Part shown: positions 6,493 through 12,193 of the stretch, piece after piece | Numbering within the stretch: the first letter of the stretch is position 1 | Layout of the letters: every line of letters starts with the position of its first letter | Assembly: GCA_937890835.1 (NCBI GenBank) | Contig: CALADF010000023.1 | Coordinates: 1 to 12,193, forward strand | Length of the DNA stretch: 12,193 bases | DNA from: an uncultured bacterium | Lineage (GTDB): Bacteria; Actinomycetota; Coriobacteriia; Coriobacteriales; Eggerthellaceae | Direction: 5' to 3' | Notes under the pieces: generated by a model | The model's input: the letters and a program-made list of their open reading frames with translations, nothing else | Told to the model about the DNA's origin: nothing | Database searches by the model: none | Made by a program: the position numbers and the translations under genes

Positions 6493-7946
6493 ACGTCGAC
6501 TACGCTTTGATGACCGATTTGTACCAGCTGACCATGGCGCAGGGCTATTGGAACGCGGGCAAGACCGATGAGCAGGCGTGTTTCCACATGTATTTCCGCG
6601 AGTACCCGTTCAAGGGCGGTTACGCGGTGGCGTGCGGCATGGATCAGCTTGCCGAGATGGTCGAGACGTTCCGCTTTTCCCCGGAAGACGTCGCGTATCT
6701 CGCGGGTCTTGAGGCCCCGGGCGGCGGTTCGTTGTTCGACGAGCGCTTCCTCGAATACCTTGCCGACTTCAAGCTCACCTGCGATATCGACGCGGTTCGC
6801 GAGGGCACCATCGTGTTCCCCCATGAGCCCCTCGTGCGCGTGACCGGCTCCATCATGCAGTGTCAATTGCTCGAGACGGCTCTTTTGAACTGCGTGAACT
6901 TTCAAACGCTCATCGCTACGAAGGCGGCTCGCGTCTGCCGTGCCGCCGCGGGCAGGCCCGTCGCCGAGTTCGGGCTGCGTCGCGCTCAAGGGCTCGGCGG
7001 TGTTTGGGCGAGCCGCGCGGCGGTCGTCGGCGGCTGCGCGTCGACTTCCGATGTTTTGGCGGGTAAGCTCTTCGACATTCCCGTCTCGGGCACTCATGCT
7101 CATTCCTGGGTTATGTCGTTCGATGACGAGCTTACGGCGTTTCGCGAATACGCGCGGGCTTTCCCCAAAAACTGCGTTTTGCTGGTCGATTCCTACGATG
7201 TTGTGCAGGGCGTGCGCAACGCCATCACGGTCGGGCTTGAGATGCGCGAACGCGGTGAGCGGCTTGCGGGCATCAGGATCGACTCGGGCGATCTCGCGTG
7301 GCTCTCGAAGATGGCGCGCGGCATGCTCGACGAAGCGGGTCTTTTCGACTGCGGCATCGTCTTGTCGAACGATCTTGACGAGCACACCATCAAGTCCATC
7401 CTCGACGAGGGTGCTCCTGTGACGTCGTGGGGTGTCGGCACCAAGCTCGCATCTGCTTTCGACCAGCCGACGCTCGGCGGCGTCTACAAGCTGTCCGCCG
7501 TACGCGCTTCGAGCGAGGAGGCGTGGACCGACAGGCTCAAGATCTCCGAGTCGGCCGCGAAGCTGACGTTTCCGGGGATTCTCGACGTCCGACGCTATTA
7601 TCACGAGGACGGCTCTATAGCGGGCGATATGGTGTTCGATGTCAACAACGGCGTTCGCGCCGAGGAGATCATCGTGGATCCCGTTGATGACATGCGGCAG
7701 AAAAAGCTTTGCGGGAAGCGTTTCGACACACTGCTTCGTCCGCTTGCGCGAAAGGGCGAGGTCGTCCTCTCGTCGGAGGATCGATCGGCGATGCTCGCAC
7801 GCGAGCGCGTGCAGCTCGGGCTCGACGCTCTTGACGAGACGCAGCTTCGCATGCTCAACCCCCATACGTATCCTGTGGGGCTCGAGTTCGGCTTAAACGA
7901 GCGGAGGCGCGAGCTCGTGGCGCGGCTCCGCGGCATCAGCAGATAG
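6489..7946 (+). CDS. pncB: Nicotinate phosphoribosyltransferase
   Basis: The enzyme joins nicotinate and PRPP, with ATP, to form nicotinate mononucleotide, the first step of NAD salvage by the Preiss-Handler route. Its 485 residues match the long bacterial family. It opens with TDLYQLTMAQGYW (9-21). EFGLRRAQG (160-168) binds phosphoribosyl groups, GTHAHSW (201-207) holds the candidate phosphorylated histidine His203, and LLVDSYDVVQGVRNAI and IRIDSGDLAWLS follow as in homologues. A perfect AAGGAGG at 6473-6479 and an ATGA overlap with the upstream ricT-like gene fix the start. Fifty-nine bases separate its stop from the next gene. Nothing looks truncated or altered. Nicotinamide phosphoribosyltransferase is unlikely given the motif set. 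Confidence 0.93.
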   Translation: MNVDYALMTDLYQLTMAQGYWNAGKTDEQACFHMYFREYPFKGGYAVACGMDQLAEMVETFRFSPEDVAYLAGLEAPGGGSLFDERFLEYLADFKLTCDIDAVREGTIVFPHEPLVRVTGSIMQCQLLETALLNCVNFQTLIATKAARVCRAAAGRPVAEFGLRRAQGLGGVWASRAAVVGGCASTSDVLAGKLFDIPVSGTHAHSWVMSFDDELTAFREYARAFPKNCVLLVDSYDVVQGVRNAITVGLEMRERGERLAGIRIDSGDLAWLSKMARGMLDEAGLFDCGIVLSNDLDEHTIKSILDEGAPVTSWGVGTKLASAFDQPTLGGVYKLSAVRASSEEAWTDRLKISESAAKLTFPGILDVRRYYHEDGSIAGDMVFDVNNGVRAEEIIVDPVDDMRQKKLCGKRFDTLLRPLARKGEVVLSSEDRSAMLARERVQLGLDALDETQLRMLNPHTYPVGLEFGLNERRRELVARLRGISR

Positions 7947-7990
7947 ATTGGCGACGACGTGGTCGAAATGCGCGCCGCGTCGGCAACTTT

Positions 7991-7997
7991 AGGGAGG
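7991..7997 (+). promoter_or_regulatory. Shine-Dalgarno that fixes a TTG start for the first DegV gene
   Basis: AGGGAGG ends 8 bases before TTG 8006. The reading frame from that TTG gives the exact family opening, IRIITDS, and no ATG lies nearby in frame, so the non-ATG start is well supported. Confidence 0.75.
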
Positions 7998-8005
7998 TAG
8001 GGGTT

Positions 8006-8908
8006 TTGATCAGGATCATCACGGACTCGGTGGCGTCGATTCCCGCCGAAATTGCCAAGGATCGCAATATCGAGGTGGTGTCGCTGTTCGTGCGGCATGA
8101 CGGCGTCGAGTACGAAGACGCCACGATGGATCTCGACGACTTCTATTCGCGCATCGATCAGATGGTCGACGACCTCCCGACGTCGAGCCAGCCTTCGCAG
8201 CTCACGCTTGAGACGCTTTTCGAGAACGCGGCTCAGGCCGGCGATGATGTTCTCGGCGTGTTCATCTCCTCGCGCATGTCGGGAACCTACGAAGGCGCCG
8301 TCCGCGCAGCCCGCGCGGTCAAGGAGCGGCACTCCTCCTTTTCCTGCATGCTCGTCGACTCCACGTCCAACAGCTACGATGAGGCGGCTTGCGTCTTCGA
8401 TGCCGTCGAAGCGCGCGAGGCGGGGTCTGATCTGCTCGCTTGCGCAAACGCGGTCGTGGAAGGCGTGCTGAGCTCGCGTTTCCTCTTCACTCCCGAGACG
8501 CTGACGTTTCTCAAGGCGGGAGGCCGCATCGGGACAGCTGCGGCCTTGCTCGGCAACCTCATTCAGCTCGCGCCCGTCCTGACCGTCTCCGAGGGCGAGG
8601 CTTCCACGTTCGCGAAGGTGCGAACGCGCAAAAAGGCGCTCGATCGCATCGTTAAGACGTTCGCGGAGGATGTCGAGGCGCACGGTCTCAAGCGCGTGGC
8701 GGTTCACTACATCGGCGACAAGACTCCGGCGCTCGATTGGGCACGCAGCGTCATAGAGCCTTTGGTCGGGCATGCGGTTGATGTTTTGCCCGTCAGCCCC
8801 GTCATCGGCACGCACGTCGGTCCTGCCGTCGGCATCGCGTATGAATGCAAGGGGCGCATCCTGGGTAAGTTCACGGGTGATAGCTCCGATTTGGTTTATT
8901 CCGTATAA
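8006..8908 (+). CDS. DegV family (FakB-type) fatty-acid-binding protein 1
   Basis: DegV/FakB proteins hold a fatty acid inside a two-domain fold and present its carboxylate to the kinase FakA, which makes acyl-phosphate for lipid synthesis. This 300-residue member has the family elements: RIITDS (3-8), PTSSQPS (58-64), SRMSGTY (89-95), FLKAGGRIG (168-176), and the C-terminal PVIGTHVGPAVG (265-276). It is a soluble cytoplasmic protein with no signal peptide. The start is TTG, supported by a strong ribosome site. No fakA gene is visible in the window, so the kinase partner would have to be elsewhere. The gene follows nicotinate phosphoribosyltransferase after 59 bases and is followed, across a hairpin-rich spacer, by a second, clearly diverged family member. 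The ligand cannot be read from sequence. Confidence 0.9.
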   Translation: MIRIITDSVASIPAEIAKDRNIEVVSLFVRHDGVEYEDATMDLDDFYSRIDQMVDDLPTSSQPSQLTLETLFENAAQAGDDVLGVFISSRMSGTYEGAVRAARAVKERHSSFSCMLVDSTSNSYDEAACVFDAVEAREAGSDLLACANAVVEGVLSSRFLFTPETLTFLKAGGRIGTAAALLGNLIQLAPVLTVSEGEASTFAKVRTRKKALDRIVKTFAEDVEAHGLKRVAVHYIGDKTPALDWARSVIEPLVGHAVDVLPVSPVIGTHVGPAVGIAYECKGRILGKFTGDSSDLVYSV

Positions 8909-8915
8909 CAAGTGC

Positions 8916-8944
8916 CCGGGTGCGACTCGCACCCGGCGAGTCGC
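8916..8944 (+). repeat. Two mutually exclusive hairpins between the degV genes
   Basis: In the 61-base spacer, CCGGGTGCG (8916-8924) pairs perfectly with CGCACCCGG (8928-8936) around a 3-base loop. Alternatively GCGACTCGC (8922-8930) pairs perfectly with GCGAGTCGC (8936-8944) around a 5-base loop. Both stems have 9 base pairs and share 8922-8930, so only one can form. No T-run follows either, so this is not a standard intrinsic terminator. It could attenuate, stabilise or process the mRNA between the two genes. The second degV ribosome site (AGAGGA near 8957-8962) lies 12 or more bases downstream and is not buried in either stem. Confidence 0.6.
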
Positions 8945-8969
8945 CCTTACCGTGAAAGAGGAAACCTGC

Positions 8970-9896
8970 ATGGCGAAATGTAACCTGATCATCGATTCTT
9001 GCTGCGATCTTCCCCCGAGCGTCATCGAACGCGAGGGGGTTTCGCTGATCAAGTTCCCCTACATCGTCGGGGGCGAGACGTTCGAGGACGACTTGTTTCA
9101 GAGCGTGACGGCGAAGGAGTTCTACGACGGCATGCGCAAAGGCGATGAACCCACGACGTCGCAACCTTCCATTCAAGTGCTCGACGCCGCGTTCACCGAA
9201 GCTGCTGAAAAAGGCGTTCCGACGGTGTATCTGTGCTTCACAAGCGGGCTTTCGGGTACGTTCGACACGGTCGAGCTTATTCGCGATAGCGTGCTCGAGC
9301 AGCATCCCGACTTCGAGTTGTACGTCGTCGACACGCACCTGGCGTCGATCGCCGAGGGGCTTTTGGTCTACGAGGCTATCGAGCAGCGCGAAGCCGGCTT
9401 GTCCGCCAAAGAGCTCGTGGCGTGGGCGGAGGAGGCGCGTTGCTTCGTCAACGAGCAGTTCATGGTCGACGATCTCGATGCTCTGCGTCGTGGCGGCCGC
9501 ATTCCTAATTCGGTTGCGATGGCAGGGTCGGCGCTCGATGTGAAGCCGCTGCTCAACATCAGCGTGGACGGCAGGCTTTCGCTCGTCGGCGTCGCGCGCG
9601 GGCGGAAGAAGGGCGTTAAGCAGCTCGTCGACTTCTACCAGAAGAACGTGTCCGATTCGGGGTCGGGCCGCTATGTTGTCGTCGGTCACTCCGATTGCCC
9701 GAAGGATCTCGAGCGTCTCAAGGATCATCTCCTGAAGATCGACGATCACATCATGTTCATCGAATGCAACATCGGTCCCGTTATCGGCAGTCATGTCGGT
9801 CCCGGCATGCTCGCCGTCGTCTTCTGGGGTCAAGATAAGAGGGAAAACGTTTCGGTGGCGGATCGCATCGCCCGTAAGGTCAAGGGAGGAAGGTAG
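8970..9896 (+). CDS. DegV family (FakB-type) fatty-acid-binding protein 2
   Basis: This second DegV protein has 308 residues. It shows PTTSQPS (61-67), TSGLSGTFDT (91-100), ALRRGGRIPNS (171-181) and the closing IGPVIGSHVGPGMLAVVFWG (268-287). The usual N-terminal TDS is replaced by IIDSCCDLPPS, bringing two adjacent cysteines (11, 12) close to the ligand-binding edge. The proposed role is again delivery of a bound fatty acid to FakA. Its overall divergence from the preceding protein suggests a different acyl-chain preference, as with the FakB1/FakB2 pair in Staphylococcus aureus; that is inference. I chose ATG 8970 because AGAGGA precedes it and homology begins there; the frame is open further upstream only as an overlap with the first degV gene. 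The next gene starts just 2 bases after its stop. Confidence 0.9.
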   Translation: MAKCNLIIDSCCDLPPSVIEREGVSLIKFPYIVGGETFEDDLFQSVTAKEFYDGMRKGDEPTTSQPSIQVLDAAFTEAAEKGVPTVYLCFTSGLSGTFDTVELIRDSVLEQHPDFELYVVDTHLASIAEGLLVYEAIEQREAGLSAKELVAWAEEARCFVNEQFMVDDLDALRRGGRIPNSVAMAGSALDVKPLLNISVDGRLSLVGVARGRKKGVKQLVDFYQKNVSDSGSGRYVVVGHSDCPKDLERLKDHLLKIDDHIMFIECNIGPVIGSHVGPGMLAVVFWGQDKRENVSVADRIARKVKGGR

Positions 9897-9898
9897 CA

Positions 9899-10906
9899 AT
9901 GACTCGATCTTTTGCGTACTGCGGAAACGAACGCTTTGTCAAGGAGGTCGAGCCGCGTCTCGTCGAAGCCGGTTTCGCACGTGTCGAGGATCCCGCGTCG
10001 GCTGATGTCGTCGTCACGTACTGCTCCTCCCAAACGGCGCTCGAGGACTTGTACTTCGGCGATAACGGCATTGTGGACCAGGCGGCCCCCGGATCGCTCG
10101 TCATCGACTTGAGCCCCATGACGCCGAGCTTCGCGCGCGAGGTGAACGCAGTTGCCACGGTGAGCGATCTGGTGATGGTCGAAGCGCCGCTCGTCGTCGC
10201 CGATATGGTTGCCGAGCCTGTTTACGCGCGCGAGAATCTCAGCTGCTTCGTCGCCGGCGAGGGGGAGGGCTCCGAAGGCGCTGCTGAGGTTCTCGACGCT
10301 TTGGTTTCGTCTGTCCACGAGATGGGTGCTCCCGGCAACGCGCAGATCGCGCGCGCGGCTTATACCATTCAGATTGCCGCGCAGGTGATATCCGTGATCG
10401 AAGCTGAGGCTTTGTATCGCGCCGCGCGTCGCTCCGTCACGGGAAGCGGCCTGGGGGAACTCCACGCTGGAGCCATCGGCGGGCAGGCGGCGTCCGTTCT
10501 CGAGGCGGTTCTGTCAAATCGTTTCGACGGTGCATATTCGGTCGAACAGCTCATGGCGGAACTGTCGAGCGCCATTATGGCGGCTGACGACGTGGAGCTC
10601 ATTCTTCCTCAGGCCGAGGCGGCGATGCATCTGCTCGAGCTTCTCGCCGTCATAGGCGGTGCTGATAAGGCCCCTTCGTCGTTGTCCCTTATTTACGGCG
10701 AGGAAGCTGATTGCGCTGCACAGGGACTCGACTGGACGCGTGCCGAGGAGGCCTACGGCAACGGTAAATCCGATGATGACCTCGAAGATTTCGATGACTG
10801 CGGGTGCGGTCACGATCACGGGCGCGATCACGATGATTTCGACGATTACGAGGGCTACGGATACGACGACCCTTACAACGCGGGATTCGGCTACTCGTCC
10901 AACTGA
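9899..10906 (+). CDS. Degenerate beta-hydroxyacid dehydrogenase-like protein with Asp/His/Cys/Gly/Tyr-rich C-terminal tail
   Basis: The 335-residue protein shows the layout of 3-hydroxyisobutyrate/6-phosphogluconate-type dehydrogenases. VIDLSPMTPSFAREV (68-82) matches the D-x-S/T substrate loop, EAPLVVADMVAEP (95-107) stands where APVSGG is expected, and EMGAPGNAQIAR (141-152) matches the G-x-G-x3-K helix. Critical parts are missing. The N-terminus reads FAYCGNERFV instead of the GxGxxG dinucleotide loop, the GG of APVSGG is lost, and the catalytic Lys position appears to hold Arg152. Activity as a normal dehydrogenase is therefore doubtful. The tail from residue 290 is acidic, with CGCGHDHGRDHDD at 301-313 and Gly/Tyr-rich repeats to the end, resembling the metal-storing tails of metallochaperones. 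AGGGAGGAAGG at 9883-9893 supports the start. It lies 2 bases after DegV2 and 1 base before the radical SAM gene. The exact function is unknown. Confidence 0.7.
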   Translation: MTRSFAYCGNERFVKEVEPRLVEAGFARVEDPASADVVVTYCSSQTALEDLYFGDNGIVDQAAPGSLVIDLSPMTPSFAREVNAVATVSDLVMVEAPLVVADMVAEPVYARENLSCFVAGEGEGSEGAAEVLDALVSSVHEMGAPGNAQIARAAYTIQIAAQVISVIEAEALYRAARRSVTGSGLGELHAGAIGGQAASVLEAVLSNRFDGAYSVEQLMAELSSAIMAADDVELILPQAEAAMHLLELLAVIGGADKAPSSLSLIYGEEADCAAQGLDWTRAEEAYGNGKSDDDLEDFDDCGCGHDHGRDHDDFDDYEGYGYDDPYNAGFGYSSN

Positions 10907-10907
10907 C

Positions 10908-11879
10908 ATGCTTCCTTCGTTTTCAGATCTCAATCCCCGGTCGTGCGATCTGTGCCCGCGTCGGTGTGGTGCGAACCGCGCGGCGGGGGAGCGTGGAGCG
11001 TGCGGCGCGGCTGGCGATGTTCTCATCGCACGCGCGGCGCTGCATTTTTGGGAAGAGCCTCCCATCAGCGGTTCTGCGGGCAGTGGAACCGTGTTCTTCG
11101 CCCATTGCCCGCTCCGCTGCTCGTACTGTCAGAACACGGTGATCGCTCACGGTTCGCTTGGCTACGCGGTGGAATGCGTCGACCTTCGCGATGCGTGCCT
11201 CGATCTTGAGCGCCAGGGCGCCCTCAACGTCAATTTCGTCACCCCCACGCATTACGCGCCGCATGTACGCGCTGCCGTTCTCGCTGCTCGGGAGGAGGGT
11301 TTTTCGCTTCCTGTGGTATGGAACACGGGCGGGTACGAAACCGTCGAGGCCATCAGGGCGAATACGGACGTGGTCGACGTGTACCTCACCGATTTCAAAT
11401 ACGCTGATCCTGCTTTAGGCGTGAGATATTCCTCTGTTTCGGACTACCCGCAGCGCGCTCTAGAGGCTCTGGCCGCCATGATCGACGAAGTGGGATCCCC
11501 CGTTTACGATAAGTATCGGGGGGACGAACGTATGACGCGAGGCGTCATCGTTCGCCATTTGCTGCTCCCCGGGCATGTGGATGATTCCATGCGCGTGGTG
11601 AGGATGCTTCATGAGCGCTTCGGAGATGCGTTGCGTTTGTCGTTGATGAATCAATACACGCCGGTGCTCGCAACGGCGGCTCAGCGCGGCGACGCACAGG
11701 CGGCTCGCGTCTTGCGCGCGTGCCCCGAGCTTGCCGGGCGCGTCGAACCCGACGATTACGAGCGACTGCTCGATTTCGCCGACGCGATCGGCGTGGAGGA
11801 CTATTATTGGCAGGAGGGCGGCGCGTGCGAGGAGAGTTTCATACCGGCGTTTAGCTGCGAGCCGCAAGACGCCGATTGA
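10908..11879 (+). CDS. PflX-family radical SAM protein (pyruvate formate-lyase activating enzyme-like)
   Basis: The 323-residue protein matches the COG1313/PflX family, radical SAM proteins related to glycyl-radical activases but of unproven role. The radical SAM cluster site is CPLRCSYCQN with Cys67, 71 and 74. In front lies CDLCPRRCGANRAAGERGAC (Cys13, 16, 20 and 32), a family-specific second cysteine set that may hold an extra cluster or zinc. Family landmarks continue as HFWEEPPISGSAGSGTVFF, NFVTPTHYAPHV, VWNTGGYE, VYLTDFKYAD, RGVIVRHLLLPG and LMNQYTP. ATG 10908 lies 1 base after the upstream stop with no clear Shine-Dalgarno, so translation is probably coupled. The longer open frame upstream is overlap with the previous gene. 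No glycyl radical enzyme is visible in the window, so the target is open. It is the last gene of the co-directional run; I see no strong terminator after it. Confidence 0.88.
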   Translation: MLPSFSDLNPRSCDLCPRRCGANRAAGERGACGAAGDVLIARAALHFWEEPPISGSAGSGTVFFAHCPLRCSYCQNTVIAHGSLGYAVECVDLRDACLDLERQGALNVNFVTPTHYAPHVRAAVLAAREEGFSLPVVWNTGGYETVEAIRANTDVVDVYLTDFKYADPALGVRYSSVSDYPQRALEALAAMIDEVGSPVYDKYRGDERMTRGVIVRHLLLPGHVDDSMRVVRMLHERFGDALRLSLMNQYTPVLATAAQRGDAQAARVLRACPELAGRVEPDDYERLLDFADAIGVEDYYWQEGGACEESFIPAFSCEPQDAD

Positions 11880-11920
11880 CCCGATAGGGGGGATCGGCGC
11901 GCGATCTTCGTCACGCAAGA

Positions 11921-12031
11921 GTGCGCGCGCTCATGCTCTGGGAAGAGCGCTGCGAATCGGCGGGCATGTGTCCGACGCTCTTAAGGAGCGTGCTCGGTTA
12001 CGAGGGGCTCTGGAAGCTGCGCTGCTGCTAA
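11921..12031 (+). CDS. Possible small protein, unrecognised
   Basis: A GTG-started frame of 36 codons (or 32 from ATG 11933) ends in TAA. Most third positions are G or C, like the genes of this window, whereas the codons just upstream of 11921 lack that bias. The product includes LMLWEERCESAGMCPTLL and ends LWKLRCC, with four cysteines and two tryptophans in a very short chain. There is no clear ribosome binding site and I recognise no family. It could be a real small protein, the remnant of a decayed gene, or chance; the last is quite possible in GC-rich DNA. Confidence 0.25.
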   Translation: MRALMLWEERCESAGMCPTLLRSVLGYEGLWKLRCC

Positions 12032-12084
12032 ATTTGATGCGCCCGCGAGTCGCAGGCGGCGAGCGATCCGGCGGGAAGCGCCTG

Positions 12085-12154
12085 TTGCCTATACGCTCAA
12101 GCATATTACCGACTGGCTGGGCGAATAATCCGCCCCTATGAGGGATATAGGCAA
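12085..12154 (+). repeat. 9-bp inverted repeat enclosing a 52-base structured segment
   Basis: TTGCCTATA (12085-12093) is the exact reverse complement of TATAGGCAA (12146-12154). Between them GGGCG (12119-12123) can pair with CGCCC (12131-12135), and CCCT (12134-12137) with AGGG (12141-12144). The right arm overlaps the left arm of the next hairpin, so the two pairings exclude each other. It may belong to a leader of a gene beyond the right edge on the plus strand, or be a repeated intergenic element. Confidence 0.45.
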
Positions 12155-12185
12155 AAAAGTGTGTCCGTTTATCCACTCTTTTGCC
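12150..12185. repeat. Imperfect hairpin near the right edge
   Basis: GGCAAAAAAGTG (12150-12161) pairs with CACTCTTTTGCC (12174-12185) at 11 of 12 positions with one A-C mismatch, around a 12-base loop. No T-run follows the stem on either strand, so a simple intrinsic terminator is not well supported, though the A/T-rich stem could act in both orientations. An operator for a downstream gene is the other possibility. Confidence 0.5.
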
Positions 12186-12193
12186 AGTTCACA

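Larger units (their letters stand above)
11880..12193. other. 314-base region without a confident gene; inverted repeats and one weak small ORF
   Basis: Downstream of the radical SAM gene I find no tRNA, rRNA, CRISPR array or convincing long ORF. Small hairpins occur at 11975-11991 (ACGCTC/GAGCGT) and 12119-12135 (GGGCG/CGCCC with a 7-base loop). A longer hairpin (12150-12185) and a long-range inverted repeat (12085-12154) lie nearer the end. A 36-codon ORF with good third-position bias sits at 11921-12031. Base composition drops sharply towards the right edge, as expected near a regulatory region of a gene that begins beyond the window. Confidence 0.6.

Noticed and set aside
6435..7865. 476-codon open frame on the minus strand
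   Set aside because: It is antisense to nicotinate phosphoribosyltransferase, which has all expected motifs; the antisense product has none.
8871..9899. 342-codon open frame on the minus strand
   Set aside because: It is antisense to the second DegV gene and shows no family features.
12119..12135. tRNA T-arm-like hairpin (5-bp stem, 7-base loop) inside a 9-bp closing stem
   Set aside because: The loop is AATAATC instead of TTCRANY, it is not placed next to an acceptor 3' strand, and no D or anticodon arm can be drawn on either strand.
11931..12176. 81-codon minus-strand frame starting at GTG 12176
   Set aside because: No ribosome site, poor third-position bias, and it reads through the inverted-repeat region; the product shows no recognisable domain.
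12150..12185. Intrinsic terminator for the operon
   Set aside because: No T-run follows the stem on either strand and it lies about 270 bases past the last gene, so I list it as a hairpin only.
1..12193. CRISPR arrays, insertion sequences, phage genes, rRNA or tRNA genes
   Set aside because: No regularly spaced direct repeats, transposase or integrase motifs, or RNA gene signatures were seen anywhere in the window.

Overview
The window reads as a chromosomal core region of a GC-rich actinobacterium. The likeliest home is an anaerobic Coriobacteriia/Eggerthellaceae-type genome. The grounds are strong G/C bias at third codon positions, a two-subunit class I (Fe-S) fumarase, a short-form malic enzyme, a PflX-type radical SAM protein and a tmk-holB-ricT block, with no transposase, phage or plasmid gene in sight. 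The taxonomic placement is inference; no rRNA or other marker is present.

Layout. Left arm (1-1625, minus strand): a two-subunit class I fumarate hydratase. The alpha gene (726-1625) overlaps the beta gene by 4 bases, and the beta gene runs off the left edge. The beta reading frame stays open upstream of its canonical start and carries a cysteine-rich 66-codon extension. A 170-bp AT-richer divergent promoter region (1626-1795) separates this arm from everything to the right.

Right arm (1796-11879, plus strand): nine co-directional genes with small gaps or overlaps. They encode NAD(P)-malic enzyme, thymidylate kinase (tmk), DNA polymerase III delta' (holB), a PSP1/RicT protein with a very long basic tail, nicotinate phosphoribosyltransferase (pncB type), two consecutive DegV/FakB-type fatty-acid-binding proteins, a degenerate hydroxyisobutyrate-dehydrogenase-like protein with an Asp/His/Cys/Gly/Tyr-rich tail, and a PflX-family radical SAM protein. 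The last two genes follow their predecessors with gaps of 2 and 1 bases, so DegV2, the dehydrogenase-like protein and the radical SAM protein probably share one transcript.

How the genes fit together: fumarase and malic enzyme, transcribed divergently, interconvert fumarate, malate and pyruvate. tmk-holB-ricT is the familiar DNA-precursor/replication/RNA-processing block. pncB salvages nicotinate for NAD. The downstream four-gene group is functionally open and is the most interesting accessory unit here.

Right end (11880-12193): 314 bases without a confident gene. They hold one possible 36-codon small ORF and several inverted repeats, including three arms that can pair in two mutually exclusive ways. 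A similar pair of mutually exclusive hairpins lies between the two degV genes.
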